Below, piece after piece: positions 26,873 through 35,833 of a stretch of 64,000 nucleotides of DNA (position 1 is the first letter of the stretch; each line of letters starts with the position of its first letter). Source of the stretch: Baaleninema simplex PCC 7105 (GTDB taxonomy: Bacteria; Cyanobacteriota; Cyanobacteriia; Cyanobacteriales; Geitlerinemataceae). The notes under the pieces were generated by a model that worked only from the letters and a program-made list of their open reading frames with translations, was not told the origin of the DNA and searched no databases. The stretch spans positions 289,260 to 353,259 of the forward strand of contig NZ_KB235959.1 of the NCBI RefSeq assembly GCF_000332355.1, written 5' to 3'. The translations under genes were made by a program, and so were the position numbers.

Positions 26873-27616
26873 CTAACGCGATCGCAATTTAAAATTTGGC
26901 TGCAATGTCAGTAACTCTCCCGGTTGGTAGCTGTGGGTAATCCGTCCGGCTCCCCGTAAAATCCGAAAATAATTGCGGGCGACCTCGCCACCGTGGGGTG
27001 ATAACTCGTCGATACCGATCCCGTTACGTCCGAATTCCCGTCCAGAACTGTGAATATATCGATTTTTTCCCAAATACAGCCCCACGTGGTTCGTTTTCTG
27101 AGGCGTTCCGAAAAACACCAAATCCCCAGCTTGCAACGCCTCGATCGAAATCGCTTCGGCAAAAGCTTCCTGTAAATAAGCATCCCGAGGCAACCAAATC
27201 CCCACCGAAGCAAATGCCGCCTGTATCAACCCCGAACAATCGTAATTCGGACCGACCGTTCCTCCCCACAAATAAAACTCGTGTTCCGCCATCGCGCGAT
27301 GTGTAAACTCGATAACTTGGGGAATCGCCGCTCGAATTTCCGCTTGACTGAGATCGAGGGGAGAATAAGAGGTTTCCACAGGTTCGAGGTGGCGTACCGC
27401 CTCCAGCTTTATCCATCCTGGGTAATCGTCTTCGCACAGGCGCACGAACGCAGAAGGAGTCTTCTCAGACGGCAGTGATACAATTCGCAGGTGTCGCCCT
27501 GTCGCCGCTTGAGTGGCCAACGCTTCACAGCGGGGGGAATCGTAGAGGTCGATCGCTGCTAGGCTGCAATATTCAGCGACTCGATTCAATTCGACCATTT
27601 CGATAGTGACTTTCAA
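26873..27616 (-). CDS. NlpC/P60 (C40) cell-wall endopeptidase with SH3b domain
   Basis: 247 residues. The N-terminal ~80 residues are an SH3b-like domain. The C-terminal NlpC/P60 domain has Cys127 in YDCSGLIQ, His177 in NHVGLYLG and His189 in IHSSG as the catalytic set. It resembles the structurally characterised Anabaena/Nostoc gamma-D-glutamyl-L-diamino acid endopeptidases, which recycle or trim peptidoglycan stems. No clear signal peptide is visible, as in those homologues, so it may act on muropeptides in the cytoplasm. It diverges from the serine hydrolase gene with only 14 bp between start codons, which suggests shared regulation. Confidence 0.93.
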   Translation of the reverse strand: MKVTIEMVELNRVAEYCSLAAIDLYDSPRCEALATQAATGRHLRIVSLPSEKTPSAFVRLCEDDYPGWIKLEAVRHLEPVETSYSPLDLSQAEIRAAIPQVIEFTHRAMAEHEFYLWGGTVGPNYDCSGLIQAAFASVGIWLPRDAYLQEAFAEAISIEALQAGDLVFFGTPQKTNHVGLYLGKNRYIHSSGREFGRNGIGIDELSPHGGEVARNYFRILRGAGRITHSYQPGELLTLQPNFKLRSR

Positions 27617-27630
27617 TACTGACTGGACAT

Positions 27631-28584
27631 TTGACGATGACGTTTTTTAGAAAAGACGACCGACTTCAAGAGTACGGCGATCGCATTTTACAAGCGACCT
27701 GGGATACCTTTCCGGAGCTATCGGAAAATCAGATCGCCTTAACCTGGATTCCCTACGACCCTCCAATCGCCGTCAACACGGGAGGCGCCCTCAGCGCAAC
27801 CGAATTTTGGAAGTACCAACCCCGAGGCTTTCATTATCGCGGAGTCGAACGCATCTATCCGGCAAGCGTCGTCAAACTATTCTATCTAGTGGCGGTCTAC
27901 GAATGGTTAGAAAAAGGGATGCTTCAACCCTCTCCCGAACTCGATCGCGCCGTTCGCGACGCGATCGTCGATTCGAGTAACGACGCCACCAGTTTAGTCG
28001 TTGACGTTCTCACCGGAACCACCAGCGGGCCGGAACTTCCCGCCGGGCCCTTTGAAACCTGGAAAATGCAGCGGAACCTCGTCAACCGCTATTTTCACGC
28101 GTTAGGATGGCCGGAACTCGAAACGATTAACGTCAACCAGAAAACCTGGTGTGACGGAGCTTACGGTCGAGAACGGGCGTTTCTCGGCACGATGATGGAA
28201 AATCGCAATATGCTGACGACGAACGCCACCGCTCGACTGCTACACAGTATTATTGGCGGTGTTGCAGTTTCTTCCCAAGCGTCGCAGCAGATGATGGCGT
28301 TAATGAAACGCAGCCTCGACCCGACGGACTTAGCCGCCGACCCGGAGAACCAAGTTACGGGCTTTCTCGGGAACGGATTATCCTTGGATACGGGGGTTTG
28401 GTCGAAAGCAGGGTTGATGAGTCGCGTTCGTCACGATGCGGCGTATATCGAGTTGTCGGACGCCCGACCTTACGTATTGGTAGTGTTTACCGAAGGTCCC
28501 GAACAAAGTCGCAACGAGAAGCTGTTACCGTTCGTGTCCCAACAAGTCGCCCAAGCCATGCGGGAATTGAGCCAAGAAAGTTGA
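27631..28584 (+). CDS. class A beta-lactamase-like serine hydrolase
   Basis: 317 residues. Ser79 and Lys82 in YPASVVKLFYL form the SxxK motif; DSSNDATSLVVDVLTG carries an SxN-like motif (around Ser115-Asn117), and WSKAGLMS resembles KTG. This is the penicilloyl-serine-transferase/class A beta-lactamase fold. No export signal is evident, and the cyanobacterial branch is not known to confer resistance, so a DD-peptidase-like or other esterase role is equally possible. It is divergent from an NlpC/P60 endopeptidase with a 14-bp gap, supporting a role in peptidoglycan turnover. Confidence 0.85.
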   Translation: MTMTFFRKDDRLQEYGDRILQATWDTFPELSENQIALTWIPYDPPIAVNTGGALSATEFWKYQPRGFHYRGVERIYPASVVKLFYLVAVYEWLEKGMLQPSPELDRAVRDAIVDSSNDATSLVVDVLTGTTSGPELPAGPFETWKMQRNLVNRYFHALGWPELETINVNQKTWCDGAYGRERAFLGTMMENRNMLTTNATARLLHSIIGGVAVSSQASQQMMALMKRSLDPTDLAADPENQVTGFLGNGLSLDTGVWSKAGLMSRVRHDAAYIELSDARPYVLVVFTEGPEQSRNEKLLPFVSQQVAQAMRELSQES

Positions 28585-28621
28585 GGTGAGGGGATGATAC
28601 GGAATCCGAATTTCAACGCTT

Positions 28622-28655
28622 CGACTCCGCTCAGCGTTGAGTCCGAGCGGAGTCG
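28622..28655. repeat. 11-bp stem inverted repeat after the serine hydrolase
   Basis: CGACTCCGCTC (28622-28632) pairs with GAGCGGAGTCG (28645-28655). It lies about 40 bases beyond the serine hydrolase stop and could act as a terminator. There is no T-run. Confidence 0.55.
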
Positions 28656-28685
28656 AGGACTCAAACACTGGTTTTGTCCAACCTG

Positions 28686-28796
28686 ACAAGCCCCTCTCTA
28701 TCCCCCCAACCATCCCCCCAACCATCCCCCCAACCACCTCCCCCCAACCCCCCTTTCAAAGGGGGGCTAAGGGGGGATGGGGGCTAAGGGGGGATG
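28686..28796. repeat. ATCCCCCC / GGGGGGAT palindromic repeat cluster
   Basis: Repeated CATCCCCCCAAC units, then CCCCCCTTT, AAAGGGGGGCTAAGGGGGGA and further copies of GGGGGGAT. It is the same nested palindrome that interrupts tnpB at 39003-39043, here expanded. It is non-coding. Confidence 0.85.
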
Positions 28797-28825
28797 TGGT
28801 GAAGACTTCTTGAAACCTAGTTGGG

Positions 28826-28973
28826 GCGGTGCGTGACAGAACGATCGGTCTCACGATCGACACCCTATTGTTCGAGTTACGCTCCCTTGTATGTTGGCGG
28901 TGTACATTGGCGGTGCGTGACGAGCGCTCGGTCTCAGGATTTACACCGGATTTTTCAAGTCACGCACCCTACG
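28826..28973. repeat. GCGTGAC dispersed inverted repeat, tandem pair
   Basis: Two adjacent copies of a ~75-bp element bounded by GGCGGTGCGTGAC and GTCACGCACCCTAC. Other copies lie at about 49.98, 55.10, 56.85 and 59.21 kb. The internal GATCGGTCTCACGATCG motif is shared with the 56.9- and 59.2-kb copies. Confidence 0.85.
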
Positions 28974-28985
28974 ACTGTTCGCTGT

Positions 28986-29020
28986 AAAAAGCCCCAGCTT
29001 CTTGAGGAAACCGGGGCTTC
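28986..29020 (-). terminator. terminator of tRNA-Ser
   Basis: On the minus strand, AAGCCCC ... GGGGCTT encloses a partly paired loop and is followed by TTT, about ten bases past the tRNA 3' end. Confidence 0.75.
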
Positions 29021-29029
29021 GTTTTAAAA

Positions 29030-29121
29030 CGGAGAGAGAGGGATTCGAACCCTCGGTACGGCCTTACGATCCGTACAACAGATTAGCAATCTGCCGCTTT
29101 CAACCACTCAGCCACCTCTCC
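29030..29121 (-). tRNA. trnS-GCU: tRNA-Ser(GCU)
   Basis: On the minus strand the acceptor stem GGAGAGG pairs with TCTCTCC, the anticodon stem-loop is CAGATTGCTAATCTG with anticodon GCT, and a long variable arm (GTACGGATCGTAAGGCCGTAC) marks a class II tRNA. The T arm is GAGGGTTCGAATCCCTC. The discriminator base is G, and CCA is not encoded. It reads AGC/AGU serine codons. Confidence 0.97.
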
Positions 29122-29273
29122 AGGCTTTCAGGATAACTATTGTAGCACAGAATTTTTTCTCGTACACCCCCTGACGAACTTTTTTTGGGCAACGGGGAAA
29201 AATCCCCGGTCAGTTCGGGGGGTGAGGCGTTGAAGCCGTTGCGAAAGTTCCCCAACGCCTCGAGTTTAAGCGG

Positions 29274-29774
29274 CTAGAACCGTTCGGATTCGGGGGCTGG
29301 GTTGTTGACGCCAGCACCGGGTTCGACGAGGAAGCGGTTGTCGTCGCTGTTGTTTTGATAGATACACTGCACTCTGGGATTGTTGTTGAGATCTCCGGTA
29401 AAGCCAAAGGTGTTCAGGCGGTTTTTACAGTCGCGCACCTCTTCAGAGGTTACAGCTTTCATGCGTTCGAGAACTGACCAGTTGTTACTGCGGACGACAC
29501 ATCCAGGTTCCATACTCGGCTGCGCCATGTAGACGTTGAAGGGGTTGAGGGTGACGTAGGCGCGGCTTTCGACGACCATCGCGCTGGCGCCGTACTGGAC
29601 GCAGACTTCCGGGTTGGGGGCGCTGCGATCGAGAAACTCGCGCGAGGCGACGTTCTGGGCGTTAACGTTGGTGGTGGAACTAAACGCAATCCCGACCCCT
29701 ACGCCGAGAACGAACACGCCGCCGATCAGGGCGAGTAGAGTGTAGTTAAATGCAGATGTGGATTTGCGTTTCAT
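29274..29774 (-). CDS. DUF3172 membrane-anchored protein
   Basis: 166 residues. An N-terminal helix (YTLLALIGGVFVLGVGVGIAF) anchors a soluble domain. The segments NVASREFLDRSAPNPEVCVQYGASAMVVESRAYVTLNPFNVY, QPSMEPGCVVRSNNWSVLE and RDCKNRLNTFGFTGDLNNNPRVQCIYQ match the cyanobacterial DUF3172 family. Four cysteines in the domain (in EVCVQ, PGCVV, RDCKN and VQCIY) could form two disulfides if it is periplasmic or lumenal. Function unknown. It is the first gene after tRNA-Ser on the minus strand and is divergent from the SLH protein gene. Confidence 0.85.
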   Translation of the reverse strand: MKRKSTSAFNYTLLALIGGVFVLGVGVGIAFSSTTNVNAQNVASREFLDRSAPNPEVCVQYGASAMVVESRAYVTLNPFNVYMAQPSMEPGCVVRSNNWSVLERMKAVTSEEVRDCKNRLNTFGFTGDLNNNPRVQCIYQNNSDDNRFLVEPGAGVNNPAPESERF

Positions 29775-30048
29775 CGTGAGTTTGGCGTCGCCTCCAAAGC
29801 AGTAGTGTTGGGTGAGTTTACCGTAAACTGTAAATTGATGTTAATAATTTAACGTGCGAACTCGGGAACCGTCATTGGGTTGCAAGCGGTCGGATACTTC
29901 TAGTTTAATTGTCGATCGAGGAATGCGACCGAACGCTCGACCGAACTCTTCCAAGATGCGATCGCGGGGCATCTTTCCCGATAGAGCATCTATATTACTG
30001 AAGAGTGATACAATGAACCGATATCCAAGAACAGGATACTTGTAGGAT

Positions 30049-31467
30049 ATGAATCTTTCCCCCCTTGCACTCTTGGCTTTTGCGGCGGCTTCTCCCAGCG
30101 CGACAGCACCCGAAAGACCGGAAGTTGCCATTCAACTGCCCGATAACTGCCAGATCGTCGAGTTAACGCCAGCGCAAACCGGACGAGCCGATAGTATTTT
30201 CGTCTGTGCGCCCGAGTCGGCTGACGGTCCGGCGCCGGTTTTGGGGAACAATATCGAAATTCCCGAACTTCAGGAAGCGGTGGAGTTTGCGGATTTGGGC
30301 GATCGCTGGGAACGTCCCTATATCGAAGCCTTAGCCAGACAAGGCATTATTCCCGCTGCTGAAGATGGGAAATTTAATCCAGATTCACCCTTGACAGAAG
30401 CCGAGTTTCATAAGTGGCTCGAAAAAAGTGTGGAAGCCCGTAATGAAATGAACGGGAACGCGGTAGAGGAGACGGACGAAGCCAAAGAGGAAAAGCCATC
30501 AGTTCGTTTGGCGCAGTTCGGCAAAACTTTGTTGGGGAAAGTGAACGAGGAGGCAGACAAACCCGAAGCTGTCGCCTCGCGTTTAGAAGTCGTGGTGGCG
30601 TTGGCGGATAACTTGGGACTGTCGCTGACGCCAGAACAGAAAGAAAAGAGCAAGTTGGAACTGCGAGATCTCGATCGCGTCCCCGACGATGCTCGAGAGC
30701 GGGTTTTAGCGGCGATCGCACATGAAATCATCGTCCCCGATCCCGAAAATCCAGCACTCTATCCCAACTTTGCCGCAACTCGGGCGGACGTGGCAGTGTT
30801 GCTGTACAAAACGATGGTGAAAGGGGGCGGACTGGCACCGATCGCCATCGATTCTAAGGGTTCGATCGCCAACGCCGAGATCGATCGCGATCCCAACGCG
30901 CAACCGCTGAACTCCCCCGTCGCCACCCCCGATTTAATCGCGCAACTGTTCGCCAACTCCAACACCCCCGGAACCATCGCTCTGGGGATGGCAGAGGGAA
31001 CCCGCACGGTTGACGGCGGCAAAACCTCCGCTTACTGGGGTCACACCGACCCCGGAAACGGCAAGCGCAACATGGGAACCTTCAGTTTCCAACATGGGGC
31101 GCGAACGCCCGAAGAAGCCGATTTCCTACAACTGCAACGACTCTATCAATTCACTGCCGCCTTACAGAATTACGCCCAAGATAACGGCATGAATTTGTCG
31201 GCGATCGAGTTAATCGCCGGAATCGACTTAGCCAACCAAGCCCCCCTCGCAGCGCAACATTACTTAGCCAACTTGCAACAGCTAAAAGCTCGCGGGTTTA
31301 CGGGAATGGACGCCATTCTAGAGGCGCGGGCGTACAGTTACATCAATCCCGCAACGGGACGTTTGGAAGCCTCCGGTTTCCGCAATAACTGGGCGTGGTT
31401 GCGCTACGACCAAGCGCGACGTTTGGCTGCGATTCAGTACACTTTGGATTACTACGGCGTCCGGTAA
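30049..31467 (+). CDS. S-layer homology (SLH) domain protein
   Basis: 472 residues, with a short hydrophobic N-terminus (MNLSPLALLAFAAASPSATA) that may be a signal sequence. SLH-type modules are visible at ~80-130 (FADLGDRWERPYIEALARQGIIPAAEDGKFNPDSPLTEAEF) and ~190-265 (LRDLDRVPDDARERVLAAIAHEIIVPD, NFAATRADVAVLLYKTM); such modules bind wall-linked polymers. An unassigned helical C-terminal domain (~320-472; WGHTDPGNGKRNMGTFSFQHGA, ELIAGIDLANQAPLAAQHYL, AYSYINPATGRLEASGF) is shared by cyanobacterial SLH proteins. Likely at the cell envelope. The start is chosen at the ATG preceded by TAGGAT. Confidence 0.85.
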   Translation: MNLSPLALLAFAAASPSATAPERPEVAIQLPDNCQIVELTPAQTGRADSIFVCAPESADGPAPVLGNNIEIPELQEAVEFADLGDRWERPYIEALARQGIIPAAEDGKFNPDSPLTEAEFHKWLEKSVEARNEMNGNAVEETDEAKEEKPSVRLAQFGKTLLGKVNEEADKPEAVASRLEVVVALADNLGLSLTPEQKEKSKLELRDLDRVPDDARERVLAAIAHEIIVPDPENPALYPNFAATRADVAVLLYKTMVKGGGLAPIAIDSKGSIANAEIDRDPNAQPLNSPVATPDLIAQLFANSNTPGTIALGMAEGTRTVDGGKTSAYWGHTDPGNGKRNMGTFSFQHGARTPEEADFLQLQRLYQFTAALQNYAQDNGMNLSAIELIAGIDLANQAPLAAQHYLANLQQLKARGFTGMDAILEARAYSYINPATGRLEASGFRNNWAWLRYDQARRLAAIQYTLDYYGVR

Positions 31468-31625
31468 GGGGTTTCGCCAACTCTCGATGAAGGTTTGGTG
31501 GCGGCGATCGCAGTTCCCGTTACCGACGATGAGACTTTCGACTTTTCTGCGGTTTTCGAGACGATCGAGAAATGCGATCGCTCGAAATAGAGTTCTAGAA
31601 ACAGACAGTTCGTAACCCCCACTAA

Positions 31626-31659
31626 CGAACCCCCCAACACTTCGATGTTGGGGGGTTCG
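31626..31659. terminator. 14-bp perfect hairpin between convergent genes
   Basis: CGAACCCCCCAACA, loop CTTCGA, TGTTGGGGGGTTCG, lying between the convergent SLH and R3H-ATPase genes. The position suggests a bidirectional terminator, although no strong T-run is present. Confidence 0.65.
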
Positions 31660-31671
31660 CCATCGACGCGC

Positions 31672-33525
31672 CTACGCCGGATAAATCCGAAGTCGGCGGT
31701 TCGGTTCGTCGCCGAAACTATCGGATTTCAACCGGTAGTGTTCGACGAGTTCGTGTTGCATTTTCCGCACTTTCGGCGATCGCGGTAACAACTCAACCGG
31801 TTGTCCCTTCGGAAGAACGATTTGTTCGACCGCCAATCGCGCTTCTTCGAGGGCTTCGATTTCGTCGTCGCTGCCGTTTTGAGTAAACAGGCGCAAATCG
31901 GCAACATCGGGAACGCCGGGATCTTCCATCTTCAACAAACGGCGCAATGCTCGCGTAATTTGCGGAACCGTACTCGATTTGATGAGATGGATGGGAATTT
32001 GTCGGGCTTTCGCCACGTGGCGCAGCTTAGAATGGTTCTTCAGATTCGATCGCAACGCCAACACCGCATCGGCACCGTCCAAATCCTTCGTAATCGCCAC
32101 GGGCAATTCCAACACATCGATCGTTTGTTCGAGTTGCTGGCGACTGACACCGTAAGGATACAAATAGAACAGTTCCTCCTCATCGGAAATTTCGTTTCCG
32201 AAGCGATCGAACTGCGTCGAAGACCCCGCTAAGGACGCGTCCAACAACTGCTCGAAATGCTTCTGGGGCGAAGTGGACGTGGGAGTCGATCGCGATTTAG
32301 ACCCCGGTTTCGGCAGCGGTTGCATCCGCCCCGACGCCCGCCAACCTCGCGCCCCAGCCGGAGGATTCGGGGGAACCGCCGACAGACTGTCCGGCAGTTC
32401 GTGGGTGATCGCGACTTGACCGTTTTCCTTCATCGTCCGCACTTGCGGGTTGGGATTGCGTCCCCGCAATAGCGTATCGACGGTATCGGCAACGCTTTCG
32501 TGAACTACCCAGCGATACCGTTCCAGCATTTCTACAGCGATGTCGAACGTGGGAGGGGCTTTCCGTTCGAGGACGGTTTTTTGAGTTCCCCGCCGTCGGG
32601 CTTCTTCGTCGCCGAGCGTCACCGATTGAATGCCCCCGATCAAATCCGCCAAGGTGGGGTTTTTAATCAGGTTCTCGATGCGGTTGCCGTGAGCGGTTCC
32701 CACCAGTTGCACGCCCCGTTCGGCGATGGTTCGGGCGGCCAGGGCTTCGAGTTCCGTGCCGATTTCGTCGATGACGATGACTTCGGGCATATGGTTTTCC
32801 ACCGCCTCGATCATCACCTGATGTTGCAGTTCCGGACGAGCGACTTGCATGCGCCGGGCGCGACCGATGGCCGGGTGCGGGATGTCTCCGTCTCCGGCGA
32901 TTTCGTTGGAGGTGTCGATGATGACGACGCGCTTGTCGAGGTCGTCGGCCAGAACGCGGGCGATTTCCCGTAGAGCGGTGGTTTTCCCGACGCCGGGTCG
33001 TCCCAGCATTAGAATGGACTGCCCCCGTTCGACGAGGTCGTGAATTAACCCGATGGTTCCGAAAACGGCTCGTCCGACGCGACAGGTTAAGCCGATGATG
33101 TCGCCGTTGCGGTTGCGGATGGCACTGATGCGGTGCAGGGTTTGTTCGATTCCCGCCCGGTTGTCGCCGCCAAACCGTCCCACGCGCTCGATGCACAGGT
33201 CGAGTTCGGCTTGGGTGACGGGGGTTTCGGACAGGTACTCTGCCGCACCGGGAAATCGCGCTTCGGGAAGCCGTCCTAAGTCCATGACGATTTCGATGAG
33301 CCGATCGCGCTGAGGGTGGCCGTCGAGCCGTTCTTGGATGTCCTCGGGTAGTATTTCGATGAGGCGATCGAGATCGTCGGTAGTGCGTTGGGTCGCCGCA
33401 TCGACAGGAGTGCTGTTTGGAGAGTTCTCGCCCGCTGCGGGACGGAATTCTGGCGACGCGTCTCGGCGATCGGTTTTGAGAATGTCGGACGAGTTAGACG
33501 GATAAATCGGATTGGAGTTGACCAT
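31672..33525 (-). CDS. R3H-domain AAA ATPase (Ycf45-like)
   Basis: 617 residues. The ATPase core has Walker A GRPGVGKTT (~175-183), VVIIDTSNEIAGDGD, Walker B VIVIDEIGTE and TAHGNRIENLIKNPTLADLIGG. This is the Ycf45/SpoIIIAA-like family of cyanobacteria and algal plastids. A Pro/Ser-rich linker follows, then DELFYLYPYGVSRQQLEQTIDVL-type sequence with a probable small domain, and a C-terminal R3H module containing RKMQHELVEHYRL (Arg...His), which binds single-stranded nucleic acid. The role is not established. ldpA ends 55 bp upstream on the same strand, so the two are probably co-transcribed. Confidence 0.88.
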   Translation of the reverse strand: MVNSNPIYPSNSSDILKTDRRDASPEFRPAAGENSPNSTPVDAATQRTTDDLDRLIEILPEDIQERLDGHPQRDRLIEIVMDLGRLPEARFPGAAEYLSETPVTQAELDLCIERVGRFGGDNRAGIEQTLHRISAIRNRNGDIIGLTCRVGRAVFGTIGLIHDLVERGQSILMLGRPGVGKTTALREIARVLADDLDKRVVIIDTSNEIAGDGDIPHPAIGRARRMQVARPELQHQVMIEAVENHMPEVIVIDEIGTELEALAARTIAERGVQLVGTAHGNRIENLIKNPTLADLIGGIQSVTLGDEEARRRGTQKTVLERKAPPTFDIAVEMLERYRWVVHESVADTVDTLLRGRNPNPQVRTMKENGQVAITHELPDSLSAVPPNPPAGARGWRASGRMQPLPKPGSKSRSTPTSTSPQKHFEQLLDASLAGSSTQFDRFGNEISDEEELFYLYPYGVSRQQLEQTIDVLELPVAITKDLDGADAVLALRSNLKNHSKLRHVAKARQIPIHLIKSSTVPQITRALRRLLKMEDPGVPDVADLRLFTQNGSDDEIEALEEARLAVEQIVLPKGQPVELLPRSPKVRKMQHELVEHYRLKSDSFGDEPNRRLRIYPA

Positions 33526-33580
33526 GAATATGTTAAAGGCAACAGGACTGGCGAAAAGGAATGCTAGCGATCGCGACGTT

Positions 33581-34657
33581 TCAACGGGAGGGTTTGTGTT
33601 GAGAGACGAGCGATCGCGCGAGTTCGACGGCAGACCATAGCAAATCTGGATGGTTTTCTAAATACAGGGTGGAGTCACCATTTCGATGCTCTAATTTCTC
33701 CAAAATTGGAGAGAGCAGCGATCTCGCATAACTTCCATAGGCAACACCTGCTATATATTTAGCGGCTGACGGGCATTTTGGAAATTGTTTTTTCTCCAAT
33801 TCTTCAAAATTTAACGAGTTATTAAACAAGTTTAAAGATTTGAGTTTGGAGGCGGTATGATGGTTAGTTCCTCCTGCTAGTTGAACGTGGCCGGGAAGCC
33901 CGGAATCGAGAACTTTTTTTCCGAATTCGATCGCGGCCTTAGTCGTTCCTTTTCCGATATCGCCACTCATGGGGCGACCGTCGGTTTGCCAGATGACGGG
34001 GTACGGCAAGGGCGACATCAAACGGTAGAGCGATCGCAGGTAGTCGAGGGTATCGGCGCGATCGGGACAGCTAACGGCGATCGCTTTGAGGCGATCGACC
34101 CACGGACGAACGGCACGCCACAGCCGCTGGAAATCCTCAAACTGTCCCGGCTGGGTGTGAATTTCGAGGGCATCGACTCCCCTCGACAAGACGAGAGGTG
34201 CGACGCTGGCAGGCGTGGCGACGTAAGATCGCGTTTCGATGAAGCCGTAAGGACAGATGGGGATGCAGCGACCGCACCCGTAACAGCGGCGATCGGCGAC
34301 GCCGTGGACGTCGATGGCATCGGCCGGACAAACCCGCTCGCAAGGACGGGAACAGTCGGGAGGACAGCGATTGGGATCGAATTCTGCTTTGCGGAAATGG
34401 GGATCTTCGGCATCATTGACGCTCGCCATGAGTAGGGGAGATGCCGTCTGTGCGATCCGCCCGGCCGCCTCGATGCCTTCCCGTGCCGCTTCGACCACTG
34501 CCGGATCTGCGGCCACGTCGATACAATCAGCACCGGCCAGGGTGTACGCCAGGGTTAAGTTACGGACGGCCGGCAGATGTTGGAAGCTGGCTCCGCAAAT
34601 GAGTTTGAACCAGGTTCCTTGTTGTAGGGACTGTAAGGGACATTTCAGCTTACTCAC
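33581..34657 (-). CDS. ldpA: LdpA, light-dependent circadian period protein
   Basis: 358 residues. The segments TLAYTLAGADCIDVAADPAVVEAA, FDPNRCPPDCSRPCERVCPADAI, RRCYGCGRCIPICPYGFIETRSYV, ALEIHTQPGQ and VIWQTDGRPMSGDIGKGTTKAAIEFG match LdpA. The two Cys-rich motifs bind two [4Fe-4S] clusters. In Synechococcus, LdpA senses the redox state of electron transport and adjusts the period of the Kai clock, affecting KaiA and CikA levels. Cytoplasmic. The frame is complete and starts MSKLKCPLQSLQQGTWFKLI. It probably forms a unit with the R3H ATPase downstream. Confidence 0.95.
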   Translation of the reverse strand: MSKLKCPLQSLQQGTWFKLICGASFQHLPAVRNLTLAYTLAGADCIDVAADPAVVEAAREGIEAAGRIAQTASPLLMASVNDAEDPHFRKAEFDPNRCPPDCSRPCERVCPADAIDVHGVADRRCYGCGRCIPICPYGFIETRSYVATPASVAPLVLSRGVDALEIHTQPGQFEDFQRLWRAVRPWVDRLKAIAVSCPDRADTLDYLRSLYRLMSPLPYPVIWQTDGRPMSGDIGKGTTKAAIEFGKKVLDSGLPGHVQLAGGTNHHTASKLKSLNLFNNSLNFEELEKKQFPKCPSAAKYIAGVAYGSYARSLLSPILEKLEHRNGDSTLYLENHPDLLWSAVELARSLVSQHKPSR

Positions 34658-34989
34658 TCTTATATGCTACTGTGTGGGGTTCAAAATGGGGAGAGCGCCG
34701 GAAAGCGTCTTTCCCATTGACCCGAGGCGCGATCGCCCTTGCCTCTTCTCTAGATATGGGGTGCGATCGCCCTTGCCACTACACTATAATACAAACATAC
34801 TACAAATACCAGTTTTGGATGGAGATTGACGAAGATCTCCAGATAATGGTCGGGGAACCGTTTCGGAACTCTTGAACTCTCTACGTTCTCTCGTCCTTGG
34901 ATTTTCCCACCTCTCATCGCCGAACACTGACAACTGAAAATATTTGTACTATAATAAGAAAAACAAGGAACGACATCGCGCCTCAACAC
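34658..34989. promoter_or_regulatory. ldpA-ssrA intergenic region with ssrA promoter
   Basis: 332-bp divergent spacer. On the plus strand CTGACA (34927-34932), a 17-bp gap and TATAAT (34950-34955) form a near-consensus sigma-70-type promoter. Transcription would begin about 30 bases before the mature tmRNA 5' end, which RNase P then creates. The ldpA side shows no clear promoter, and no gene is visible. Confidence 0.75.
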
Positions 34990-35373
34990 GGGGCCTTAAA
35001 GGTTTCGACGTGTTGGAGAAATCCGAAGCGTGATTCAGGCCGAGAGTGAGTCTCCTCTCGTAAATCCAAGGCTCAAACCAAAAAGTAACTGCGAACAACA
35101 TCGTTCCTTTCGCTCGTAAGGCAGCTGCTGTTGCCTAAAAACCTCTAAAGGTTCGAGCACTCATAGTCTGACTCCGTTAAGGGCTATGGGTAAACCCCAA
35201 CGGATGCGCTAGTTCGTCGTCTCTGGTCGGCGCTCTAGCAAAGACTCTACCAGAGCATCCCGCCATCCGGGATAATGGATGGTCCCCGCTCTGAGGGTAA
35301 AAAGAGCTAAGCCTGTGAACGATCGTGAGGTCAATACCCAAGGCGGACACGGGTTCGATTCCCGTAGGCTCCA
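34990..35373 (+). ncRNA. ssrA: tmRNA (10Sa RNA)
   Basis: The ends GGGGCCT and AGGCTCC-A pair as the tRNA-like acceptor stem, and the 3' part carries the T arm GGGTTCGATTCCC. The resume reading frame encodes ANNIVPFARKAAAVA followed by TAA (about 35090-35138). This is the cyanobacterial tag that marks peptides from stalled ribosomes for proteolysis. The RNA is one piece, about 384 nt. CCA is not encoded directly after the discriminator A. Confidence 0.97.
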
Positions 35374-35407
35374 TTCCACTTCACGCCAACTGAATCCCCA
35401 ATTTGGC

Positions 35408-35445
35408 AAACGACCCGGTTTCCTTTGAGAACGGGTCGTTTTTTA
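35408..35445 (+). terminator. ssrA rho-independent terminator
   Basis: AACGACCCG and CGGGTCGTT form a 9-bp stem around a 14-base loop, followed by TTTT; it starts about 35 bases after the tmRNA end. Confidence 0.9.
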
Positions 35446-35833
35446 ACAGGGGAGAGGGGGAGAGGGGGAGAAGGGGAGAGGGGGAGAAGGGGAGAGGGGG
35501 AGAGGGGGAGAAGGGGTGTTCTATTCGATCGTGTTGGAATTTGTTCGATATTTTTTAAAATAGGCTGAAATTGCCAAGCGATCGCACGCGATCGCTTCTT
35601 CGCAACCTGGATGTCTGAAACCCCTTGTAATTGTAGTTTGAATGGGTTTTATGCCTCGATCGCCTAAACAACTCCTCTCGATTGGCGTGCGATTTATTTA
35701 CAAAACATTAAAAATATTTAAAACAAAAAATATTTCGCAAAATTGTGTGAAATTTGCACCCGAAAAGTGACAGCTCGTCAGAAAATGAGATACGGTTTGT
35801 TTGACGATCTCGCCATCTTTTGAACTGTATCCA
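35446..35833. other. intergenic: purine-rich minisatellite then AT-rich DNA
   Basis: 35450-35516 is a GGGGAGA-type minisatellite, the same family as at 23.9 and 54.96 kb. The rest is AT-rich, with stretches such as AAAATATTTAAAACAAAAAA, and probably holds the promoter of the MnmC-like gene. No RNA or gene is recognisable. Confidence 0.6.

Noticed and set aside
29841-30131. Minus-strand frame of 96 codons (…MPRDRILEEFGRAFGRIPRS…)
   Set aside because: The first third is antisense to the SLH gene start, no family is recognised and no ribosome site is clear. A 43-codon gene from the internal ATG cannot be excluded.
35177-35409. Open frames antisense to the tmRNA (MEPTGIEPVSALGIDL...)
   Set aside because: This is a classic false protein call on the complement of ssrA; the tmRNA explains the region.
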